Assembly (NCBI GenBank): GCA_902482035.1
Contig: CABSYW010000046.1
Location: 1 to 14,516, forward strand
Reading direction: 5' to 3'
From: an uncultured Collinsella sp.
GTDB lineage: Bacteria; Actinomycetota; Coriobacteriia; Coriobacteriales; Coriobacteriaceae
DNA length: 14,516 nucleotides
In this document: positions 1-4,994 of the stretch, in pieces
Layout of the letters: every line of letters begins with the position of its first letter
How positions within the stretch are numbered: position 1 is the stretch's first letter
Program-made: the position numbers and the translations under genes
Notes under the pieces: model-generated
The model's input: the letters and a program-made list of their open reading frames with translations, nothing else
What the model was told of the DNA's origin: nothing
The model's database searches: none

Positions 1-29
1 GTGGGCTCGGAGATGTGTATAAGAGACAG
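1..29 (+). other. Illumina Nextera (Tn5) adapter, not genomic
   Basis: Bases 1-29 match the 3' 29 bases of the Nextera Read 2 transposase adapter. Positions 11-29 are the 19-bp Tn5 mosaic end AGATGTGTATAAGAGACAG. This is untrimmed library sequence at a contig edge, so genomic sequence starts at base 30. Reading through it gives the peptide SEMCIRDS, a tell-tale of adapter-contaminated protein predictions. Any ORF starting here is an artefact at its N-terminus. Confidence 0.97.
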
Positions 30-349
30 CGTTCTCTGCGATGTCCCCGATGCTAGCGGTCGCCTCCTGCACCGCCGTCGCGGCGGTGCTGGGTCTCGGC
101 GTCGGCATCGGCATGCCCGTGTCCAACCTTGCCGCCCAGACGGGCGCCGATCCGGCGGACGCCGGGCGCGCCACCTCCATGGCCATGTTCTTCAGGGGCT
201 TCGGCGGCACCGTCTCGACTGCGGCGTGCGGCATGCTTGCCCCCGCCGCGACCGCCGCGGGTACGGCTGGGGTGTTCGGCGCGGTGTGCGTGGCGGCCGT
301 CGCCGGCCTGGTCGCGTCGCGGTTCATCCCGAGGGAGATCCCCTCGTAG
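30..349 (+). CDS. MFS transporter, C-terminal fragment (cut by contig edge)
   Basis: The open frame (codons from base 32) enters from the contig edge and ends at TAG 347-349, giving about 105 residues. It is very hydrophobic, rich in Ala, Gly and Val, with roughly three membrane segments. The stretch GIGMPVSNLAAQ, followed by a short polar loop (GADPADAGRATSMAMFFRGFGG), resembles the last helices of drug-exporting major facilitator proteins of the EmrB/QacA type, where a GxGxGxxxP helix is followed by a loop containing AGxAS. It would lie in the inner membrane and export a small molecule with proton antiport. The substrate cannot be told. The ATG at 41 is probably internal, because the frame is open upstream and the N-terminal 9-11 helices are missing. 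Whether the full gene is intact beyond the contig is unknown. Confidence 0.7.
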
Positions 350-390
350 GCGCGGCCACTTCTCGGCTCTTTCGCAACCGGGATGGAGAT

Positions 391-409
391 GCAAGGGACG
401 GCCCCTTGC
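391..409 (+). other. Small GC-rich hairpin downstream of the MFS gene
   Basis: GCAAGGG and CCCTTGC form a perfect 7-bp stem around a 5-base loop, 42 bases after the MFS stop codon. It could end transcription or protect the 3' end, but no T-run follows, so it is not a standard intrinsic terminator. Confidence 0.3.
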
Positions 410-513
410 CCGGGGCCGGGGCGGGGAGTCTCGGCTGCCGAGGGCGGCCCGGCATTGCCGCCGGGCCATCCCCGTCATGAGGTCATGCTCGACATCTCCT
501 CAGCCTTTCGGGA

Positions 514-675
514 TTGGCCCGAAGTCGAGAAATTTCCATCAGCTTCCCGTCGGTCGATGACCGGTTCACCACGCAGGAAGAGCGTGACGGAAGGTCTCGC
601 AAAAAGGCTCCGAGCGCGGCGTGCTCACGCCCGTCGTGGTGCGCCCGAAGGGGGATGGCTGCTACGAGCTCGATC
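514..675 (+). pseudogene. parB-like (ParB/Spo0J N-terminal domain) remnant
   Basis: Two fragments of a ParB-type partition protein lie close together in different frames. The first (frame of base 514) reads SISFPSVDDRFTTQEERD, like the N-terminal 'VDDLFTTxEER' segment of ParB proteins carried by plasmids and integrative elements of Gram-positive bacteria. The second (frame of base 621, extending back to 612) reads RGVLTPVVVRPKGDGCYEL, the conserved 'GVLTPxxVRPxxDGxYEL' strand of the ParB nuclease-like domain. In an intact protein about 40-50 residues, including the IPL...HPF segment, should separate them. Here they are nearly adjacent, which points to an internal deletion with a frame change around 597-612. 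The expected GHRR motif and the HTH and dimerisation regions are absent. No good ribosome site precedes it. Function is lost. The assignment rests on recalled family patterns, so it is moderate. Confidence 0.55.
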
Positions 676-937
676 ATGTGCGAGGAGAAGACGAACCAGT
701 CGTTGCAGATCCAATATGGATCTCGCCAACCTCGGCAAGCTGCTCGATGAGTGGAAGTCCTGTCGGGTCGTCTATTTCAACACCACCCAGAATGATGGTG
801 TCATCGCGCAGGTCGATCTGTGTGTTGAACACAGCGAGGTTAAAGCCAGAGGCTACAAATCCGATAGCAGCCAGGACGAGCCCCGTGGCAACAAGCCCAC
901 CCGCTACGGCAAGGTAAATCTTTTTTACGCTGGACAT
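674..937 (-). CDS. DUF4097-like membrane-anchored protein, truncated
   Basis: Third gene of the PadR-DUF1700 operon, 87 codons, starting 14 bases after the DUF1700 gene ends. ATG 937-935 is preceded by AAGGAG at a 7-base spacing. Residues 7-33 form one hydrophobic segment (signal anchor), followed by an exported part reading DLRDDTIILGGVEIDDP. PadR - DUF1700 - DUF4097 is a common trio in Firmicutes and Actinobacteria. The DUF4097 member is normally 250-350 residues with repeated beta-strand segments. Here the frame stops at 674-676 after an Ser/Thr-rich tail (GSATTGSSSPRT), and no continuation was recognised in any minus frame down to 350. The opposite strand of the region just beyond reads as a parB fragment, so the gene was probably cut by recombination. 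It is likely a non-functional stump, though a short native protein cannot be excluded. Confidence 0.6.
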   Translation of the reverse strand: MSSVKKIYLAVAGGLVATGLVLAAIGFVASGFNLAVFNTQIDLRDDTIILGGVEIDDPTGLPLIEQLAEVGEIHIGSATTGSSSPRT

Positions 938-951
938 GTTTGCACTCCTTC

Positions 952-1584
952 CTATGCCGTGAGCGGCGCCGCTTCAGCGACCCTGCGGCTCTTATTGCCT
1001 CGATCTTTCCAGAAGGGCGAAACGGCTTTCTTCGCCCAAAGGGCAGAGAGGCGCGCGATTTGCTTGGACGCCGTCCAGGCGCCGGCTCCCGCGAGAAGCG
1101 CCACACCGATGGAAGCGAATCCCATTCCCATCGAGGTTAAAACGTACGGAACATGCACGATAATGATGCCGTCCACGGCGAACAGGAGCCCCACCACGCC
1201 CGCGCCCCCGAATGCCGCGGCCACGATCCACACGCAGAGCGCAAGAACCCAAATGCAGATGTAGACCGTAGCGGCAACGGCGACGAACGCGAGCAGCAGC
1301 GGAATCCATACCGGAGAGCCCACGATGGCGAGCGCCCATAGAAGCGCCGTGCTCTTGCGCTTGGTCCTCGCAATTGCGCGCGGCACGGCGGGCAGTTCGT
1401 CGAGCGTTGCCTCGGCGACCTCACCGAGCGTGCCCATGGCGGCCACAGCCTCGGCCTCCGTCATGCCGTCCTCCATACGGTCGGCGATGACCTCCGCGTA
1501 GAACTCCTGCGTTTCCTTTACCTGATCTGCCGGCAGGCAGGCCAGAAGCTCGCCCAGCCGGTTCAAGAACTCATCGCGCGTCAT
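952..1584 (-). CDS. DUF1700 / HAAS-domain membrane protein
   Basis: 210 residues. Residues 1-65 form a helical, acidic domain (MTRDEFLNRLGELLACLP, then EVIADRMEDGMTEAEAVAAMG) typical of DUF1700/HAAS proteins. Three to four membrane segments follow at about 79-104, 105-126, 127-147 and 150-171, then a short basic cytoplasmic tail. In such operons the HAAS protein is thought to be a membrane partner or sensor controlled by the PadR repressor; its biochemical role is not settled. ATG 1584-1582 lies inside the 3' end of the padR-like gene (14-base overlap) with GGGAG a few bases upstream, so translation is probably coupled. It is followed 14 bases later by the truncated DUF4097 gene. Length and layout are normal for the family. 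Confidence 0.82.
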   Translation of the reverse strand: MTRDEFLNRLGELLACLPADQVKETQEFYAEVIADRMEDGMTEAEAVAAMGTLGEVAEATLDELPAVPRAIARTKRKSTALLWALAIVGSPVWIPLLLAFVAVAATVYICIWVLALCVWIVAAAFGGAGVVGLLFAVDGIIIVHVPYVLTSMGMGFASIGVALLAGAGAWTASKQIARLSALWAKKAVSPFWKDRGNKSRRVAEAAPLTA

Positions 1585-1891
1585 GGTGCGCTCCCTTCAC
1601 GTAACGGTAGATCTCCTGCACGGATGGCCATTCGGCGAGGAACTCGGCGATACGCTCATGCCCGGTGTCCGTGATGCGGTAGTACCTTCGCAGCCGCCCG
1701 TTGTGCTCGGCGGAGCGCGCCGTGATGCACCCCGCCTTCTCCAGGCGCTTGAGCAACGGATAGAGCGTGGACTCCGTGAGCCCCATGCTCGCGGGCACGT
1801 CCTTTACGATCTGATAGCCGTAGGATTCCTCGCCCGAGACGGCCGCGAGTACGCAGGCCTCGAGGAAGCCGCGCTTCATCTGTGCCTCCAT
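1571..1891 (-). CDS. PadR-family transcriptional regulator
   Basis: 106 residues, small single-domain PadR type. It has a winged helix-turn-helix: MKRGFLEACVLAAVS (helix 1), SYGYQIVKDV (helix 2), the recognition helix around TESTLYPLLKRLEKAGCI, and the wing RRYYRITDTGHERI. A C-terminal helix for dimerisation follows. PadR proteins are dimeric repressors that usually sense small molecules or membrane stress and often control their own operon. The start chosen is ATG 1891-1889, because AGGAGG sits 7 bases upstream. A longer open frame runs back to 2065, but it would cross the promoter and a hairpin. The 3' end overlaps the DUF1700 start. Autoregulation is likely, since inverted repeats overlap the promoter. 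Target genes beyond this operon are unknown. Confidence 0.88.
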   Translation of the reverse strand: MEAQMKRGFLEACVLAAVSGEESYGYQIVKDVPASMGLTESTLYPLLKRLEKAGCITARSAEHNGRLRRYYRITDTGHERIAEFLAEWPSVQEIYRYVKGAHHDAR

Positions 1892-1907
1892 CCGCACACC
1901 TCCTTTC

Positions 1908-1946
1908 GTAGTATACTGTGTAACACCTACTATATGACACATAGTA
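1908..1946. promoter_or_regulatory. Probable PadR operator (inverted repeats over the promoter)
   Basis: TACTAT (1928-1933) and ATAGTA (1941-1946) form an inverted repeat with a 7-base spacer, lying over the -10 box and the spacer of the promoter. Next to it GTGTAACAC (1918-1926) and the palindrome AGTATACT (1910-1917) lie over and just after the predicted start site. AT-rich inverted repeats of this kind at their own promoter are typical PadR binding sites. Binding by this PadR protein is inferred. Confidence 0.6.
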
Positions 1947-1957
1947 TATGATGTCAA
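1929..1957 (-). promoter_or_regulatory. Strong sigma-70-type promoter of the PadR operon
   Basis: On the minus strand TTGACA (plus coordinates 1952-1957) and TATAGT (1929-1934) are separated by exactly 17 bases. Transcription would start near 1922, giving a leader of about 30 bases before the PadR start. The -35 box is a perfect consensus. Confidence 0.85.
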
Positions 1958-1965
1958 CAGTTGTC

Positions 1966-2023
1966 GTAGTCGTTGGGGACGTTCTTGAATGACTAGTCGT
2001 TTAAGAACGTCCCCAACGACTAC
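1966..2023. repeat. Perfect 21-bp inverted repeat (long hairpin)
   Basis: The arms 1966-1986 and 2003-2023 are exact reverse complements over 21 bases (core CGTTGGGGACGTTC). They are separated by 16 bases that contain the palindrome GACTAGTC. The hairpin lies just upstream of the PadR -35 box, between two divergent genes, and no T-run follows either end. It looks like a dispersed palindromic (REP-like) element rather than a terminator. Copy number elsewhere is unknown. Confidence 0.85.
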
Positions 2024-2036
2024 TTCTATACAGCAA

Positions 2037-2071
2037 AAAGGGGTGCTGACCATTTCGGTCGGCACCCCTTT
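2037..2071. terminator. Terminator-like hairpin, able to work on both strands
   Basis: A 15-bp stem (AAAGGGGTGC outer part, one T-G wobble) with a 5-base ATTTC loop, ending in TTT on the plus strand and preceded by AAAAA, so TTTTT follows it on the minus strand. It has the form of a bidirectional intrinsic terminator, yet no gene on either strand obviously reads into it, because the flanking genes diverge. Confidence 0.55.
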
Positions 2072-2140
2072 AAGTTGCGGTGAAATAGGGACTAAATGGG
2101 GGCTCTAGACGCCAAAACAGCCCCTATTCCACCGCAACTT
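2072..2140. repeat. Imperfect 19-bp inverted repeat upstream of cutC
   Basis: The arms 2072-2090 (starts AAGTTGCGGTG) and 2122-2140 (ends CACCGCAACTT) match at 18 of 19 positions around a 31-base loop. It directly abuts the preceding hairpin and ends 58 bases before the cutC start. It could be the end of a small palindromic element or part of the cutC 5' leader. Confidence 0.75.
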
Positions 2141-2150
2141 CATGGGGATG

Positions 2151-2159
2151 TGTGACAAT
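2151..2159 (+). promoter_or_regulatory. Possible extended -10 element for cutC
   Basis: TGTGACAAT has a TG one base before a -10-like hexamer (GACAAT), about 40 bases upstream of the cutC start. No convincing -35 box is seen 16-18 bases further up. Weak support. Confidence 0.25.
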
Positions 2160-2198
2160 GCCCGTCGGAAAACATCTGCTGTCATTGGGGGTCTATCT

Positions 2199-2876
2199 AT
2201 GCTGTACGAGTTTTGTGCCGAGAACTTTGAGCGGGTGCCGGCGGCCATCGATGCCGGTGCAAAGCGCATCGAGCTGTGCGACAATCTTGCCGTCGGTGGT
2301 ACCACGCCTTCGGCTGGCGTTATCAGCGCTACGGTCGGCTATGCTCACGAGCATGACGCGCGAGTGATGTGCATGATTCGCCCGCGTGGCGGTGACTTTC
2401 AATACAACCAAGACGAGCTGCGCATGATGGAGATGGACTTGGGCCTTGCCGTGAGCGCCGGCGCCGACGGCTTGGTCTTTGGCTGCTGCAAGCCTTGTGC
2501 CGGCGGATGGGCGCTCGATGAGCTTACACTCGGCGCCCTCGTGATGGCTGCGGGCTGCGCGACCGAGGAATGCAAGCGCGAGCCCATCGACATCACCTTC
2601 CACATGGCCTTCGACCAGCTCTCGCCCGAGGCTCAGTTCGATGCCGTCGACACACTCGCCGACTGCGGTATCACGCGCATCCTGACGCATGGTGGCGCTG
2701 CCGGAACGCCGATCGAGGACAACCTGGATCACCTGTCGCGTCTTATCGAGTATGCGGGCGACCGCCTGACCATCCTTCCCGGCGGTGGCATTTCCACGGC
2801 CAACCGCGATACCGTGGCGGCGGCACTGGGCGTCTCCGAGCTCCATGGCACCAAGATCGTGCCGATGGAGGTATAA
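2199..2876 (+). CDS. cutC: Copper homeostasis protein CutC family
   Basis: 225 residues, slightly shorter than the usual 240-250 but complete at both ends. It is a TIM-barrel protein of the cytoplasm. Conserved pieces appear in family order: RIELCDNLAVGGTTPS (23-38), RPRGGDF (61-67), FHMAFD (134-139), ILTHGG (161-166), LPGGGI (193-198) and ELHGTKIV (214-221). CutC was linked to copper tolerance in E. coli and is reported to bind Cu(I) in some species, but its enzymatic role is unsettled. ATG 2199 is chosen because GGGGG lies 7 bases upstream and the protein then begins with MLYEFCAENF, as family members do. The frame is open back to 2142 but that region carries no homology. The next gene starts 3 bases after the stop, so the two are probably co-transcribed. 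Confidence 0.88.
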   Translation: MLYEFCAENFERVPAAIDAGAKRIELCDNLAVGGTTPSAGVISATVGYAHEHDARVMCMIRPRGGDFQYNQDELRMMEMDLGLAVSAGADGLVFGCCKPCAGGWALDELTLGALVMAAGCATEECKREPIDITFHMAFDQLSPEAQFDAVDTLADCGITRILTHGGAAGTPIEDNLDHLSRLIEYAGDRLTILPGGGISTANRDTVAAALGVSELHGTKIVPMEV

Positions 2877-2879
2877 CCC

Positions 2880-3677
2880 GTGGCGCTGGTATTTGACGTT
2901 CAGCAGGCGAACGGTAAGCCCGACGATAACCGGCGCCCTGGCACCGCGTGCCCCTTTTGCGATACCGAGGAACTCGCCAATATCATCCGGCGCGACGGTG
3001 GCTGTATCTGGCTCGAGAATAAGTTCAAAACCCTGCACGCCACCCGTCAAACCGTGCTGATCGAGTCGGCCGATCACGATGCCGACCTGGTGACCTATGC
3101 GCCGGACGAGCTGCATCATGTGATGCGGTTTGCCCTGGGTTGCTGGCAGCAGATGATCGATTCACAGCAGTATCGAAGCGTGCTCATGTATAAAAACAAG
3201 GGTCCGCTCTCGGGCGGTAGTCTCGTTCATCCGCACATACAGATTGTGGGTTTGGAGCAGGAAGACGGCTATGCGGCACTAGCCCCCGCCAATTTCGAAG
3301 GCATCAATGTCTGGCAACAGGGGAGAATCTCGGTCAATATCTCAACCGAACCGATTATGGGGTTCTTTGAGGTCAACGTTTCAGCCCCGCAGGGAATCGC
3401 CGCCAGCAGTGGCACGCGAGACCAAGCCGAGGCGGATCTCTTCGCCGATGCGATCCAGGCAGCTCTGCGCTATATCCTGTAAGAGCACCACGGTGGTCGC
3501 GCAGAGTCGTACAACTTGTTCTTCTATCACTTGGGCGGTCGGACCATTGCCAAGGCGCTGCCGCGTTGGGTGGTTTCGCCCTACTTTGTCGGCTATCGTT
3601 TGGCCCAGGTCAATGCCGAGACAACGCTCGATATCGATGCTGAGCGCCTGCGTGCGCATCTGGAAACGATCGTATAG
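2880..3677 (+). pseudogene. DUF4931 (GalT/HIT-like) protein, split by an in-frame TAA
   Basis: GTG 2880, with GGAGG 8 bases upstream, opens a frame that stops at TAA 3480-3482 after 200 residues. The same frame then continues without interruption for 64 codons to TAG 3675-3677. This continuation reads GRAESYNLFFYHLGG, then LPRWVVSPYFVGYRLAQV, the conserved C-terminal part of DUF4931 proteins, which are about 250-270 residues long. The N-terminal part has CPFC (24-27, probably metal-binding) and HPHIQI (117-122), the histidine-triad-like motif of galactose-1-phosphate uridylyltransferase and relatives, so a nucleotidyl or phosphoryl transfer role is likely for intact members; the substrate is unknown. 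Because both halves are in one frame, a single base change explains the break. It follows cutC by 3 bases, probably in one transcript. It may be a recent pseudogene, a sequencing error or, less likely, a readthrough site. Confidence 0.8.
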
Positions 3678-3707
3678 CAAGACTGACACCCGCGTAATGC
3701 GGACAGC

Positions 3708-4706
3708 CTAGCGTGCCATGGCGTCGCGGCCGGCCTCGACCCGCTTGCGCTGGGCGGCGCGCTCCTCGCCGGTCAGACGCTCAAAGAGATGCCCGATAAG
3801 CGAAGCGAGTACCTGCTGAAACAGCGTTCCGCACATGACGGGAAACACGACTTCGCCCGGAAAGTACTGCATGGCGATGACGGCGCCCGAAGAGATGTTA
3901 CGCATGCCGCAGGTAAAGCACATGGTAGTCGTCTCGTTATATGGCAGATGGAGCGCGCGGGCGACCAGAAAACCGATGACAAAGCCGCTGATGGCGAAGA
4001 CCAAAATAAAAAGGGCGACTTCCAGGCGCACCGCGTTCATGTGCAGCACGTACTCGCTCATGGCGGTGGAGTTAGACGCGATAACGCCCATCATCATGAA
4101 CTTGCAGGCGGGCGAGAGCGCGGGAGAGAGCTTCTCGTGTCCCCATCCACGCGTGAGCTCGTTGATCACGATGCCGAGCACGGCGGGGATGGCGATCATA
4201 AAGGCCATGTCCTGCATCATGCTCGGCACATCGATCGAGACGGTGGCGCCCAGCAAGAGCTTCAGCGTGAGCGGAATCGTCACAGGCGAGATAACCGAGG
4301 ACGTCAGGATAATGGTGAGCGCGAGCGGGCCGTTGCCGCCGAACATGCTAATCCACATAAAGGCAGTGACCGCCACGGGTACGCTGTACTCGAGCACGAT
4401 GCCGCAGACAAGGTTGGGATTGGAGCCAAAGAATAACGATCCCATGGCATAGGCTGCTATGGGAATGAGCGCCGCCGAGACGAGCAGCGCCAAAATCAGG
4501 TGCAGCGGACGGCGGAACACCTCAGCTACCTGGTGGAAGGTGTTGCTGAGTGCACCTTGGAACGTCATAAAGGCGAAGAGGGCGGGAACGATGGGCTTGA
4601 GTACGCCGATCTGCTGGGGAAAGAGCACGCCGAGCGTTACGCAAATCGGAACGATGACCTGCATATGCCCCGCGAGGAACTTTCCCAGCCCAGCCCATTG
4701 CTTCAT
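3708..4706 (-). CDS. Bile acid:sodium symporter (BASS) family transporter
   Basis: 332 residues, the normal length for the BASS superfamily, with nine to ten hydrophobic segments spread from residue 15 to 305. Family marks include the conserved segment TCGMRNISSGAVIA (265-278), matching the broken-helix crossing region that forms the sodium and substrate site, and SVPVAVTAFMW (108-118) in the first half. Such inner-membrane proteins couple import of organic anions (bile salts, pantoate, pyruvate and others) to sodium. The substrate here cannot be read from sequence; in a gut organism a bile acid or small organic acid is possible. The C-terminus is short and highly charged. It is transcribed alone, convergent with the cutC-DUF4931 pair (30 bases between stops) and divergent from recJ. 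ATG 4706-4704 is used; a GGGAG lies 11 bases upstream, a little far, so the start is less certain than the frame. Confidence 0.85.
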   Translation of the reverse strand: MKQWAGLGKFLAGHMQVIVPICVTLGVLFPQQIGVLKPIVPALFAFMTFQGALSNTFHQVAEVFRRPLHLILALLVSAALIPIAAYAMGSLFFGSNPNLVCGIVLEYSVPVAVTAFMWISMFGGNGPLALTIILTSSVISPVTIPLTLKLLLGATVSIDVPSMMQDMAFMIAIPAVLGIVINELTRGWGHEKLSPALSPACKFMMMGVIASNSTAMSEYVLHMNAVRLEVALFILVFAISGFVIGFLVARALHLPYNETTTMCFTCGMRNISSGAVIAMQYFPGEVVFPVMCGTLFQQVLASLIGHLFERLTGEERAAQRKRVEAGRDAMAR

Positions 4707-4866
4707 ATGCCCCGTGACTCCCTTTATCCGCGAACTCGTTTGTATGGATATGCTAGACGCTCGTATGTGTCCGTACGGCTGAAACGCTCGATTATTTCGA
4801 GGCCATTACAACCATCGTTTACCGAAACCACGGCGTGCTGCGAGGCTTTGCGTCCGTGCCGCACGG

Positions 4867-4872
4867 TATAAT
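4867..4872 (+). promoter_or_regulatory. -10 box (TATAAT) of the recJ-rel transcript
   Basis: A perfect TATAAT stands about 110 bases upstream of recJ and 57 bases upstream of the leader ORF. The -35 region 17 bases further up (GGCTTT) is poor, so an activator or weak promoter is possible. Transcription would start near 4879. Confidence 0.5.
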
Positions 4873-4928
4873 AAATCCGTTCAACAGATCTGCCTGCCGA
4901 AGCGGGCATACACAGAGGACTCATCGCT

Positions 4929-4994
4929 ATGAACCGTGAGAGGTATCGCGGCGACCTGCCCCTATCGGGGGTGGGCGCCTATGTCATCGCTTAA
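4929..4994 (+). CDS. 21-codon leader ORF overlapping the recJ start
   Basis: ATG 4929 is preceded by AGAGGA with a 9-base spacing and opens 21 codons (MNRERYRGDL... ending ...GAYVIA) to TAA 4992-4994, 11 bases past the recJ ATG. It is the first start codon after the predicted transcription start. Its peptide resembles nothing I recognise. The likely role is in cis: ribosomes translating it would melt the hairpin at 4950-4979 and re-initiate at recJ. It could also be chance; no codon bias argument is possible at this length. Confidence 0.4.
   Translation: MNRERYRGDLPLSGVGAYVIA
4950..4979 (+). promoter_or_regulatory. Hairpin covering the recJ ribosome binding site
   Basis: GGCG (4950-4953) pairs with CGCC (4976-4979), CC (4955-4956) with GG (4973-4974), and CCCC (4959-4962) with GGGG (4967-4970) around a TATC loop. 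The G-rich side (4967-4975) is the only Shine-Dalgarno candidate for the ATG at 4981, so folding would hide it. The pairing was done by eye; no energy was computed. Confidence 0.45.

Noticed and set aside
1..29. A genuine transposon end (Tn5-like mosaic end)
   Set aside because: It continues upstream with the synthetic Nextera tail GTGGGCTCGG, so it is library adapter, not a natural element.
383..1264. 293-codon plus-strand ORF across the DUF1700 and DUF4097 genes
   Set aside because: Low-complexity, Arg/Ala/Pro-rich translation, opposite two minus-strand genes with good starts and membrane segments.
2193..3119. 308-codon minus-strand ORF opposite cutC and the DUF4931 gene
   Set aside because: Both plus-strand genes have family motifs and ribosome sites; this frame crosses their boundary and shows none.
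3480..3482. Recoded stop (selenocysteine or pyrrolysine) in the DUF4931 gene
   Set aside because: The codon is TAA, whereas selenocysteine uses TGA and pyrrolysine TAG. No known readthrough context was seen, so mutation or sequencing error is simpler.
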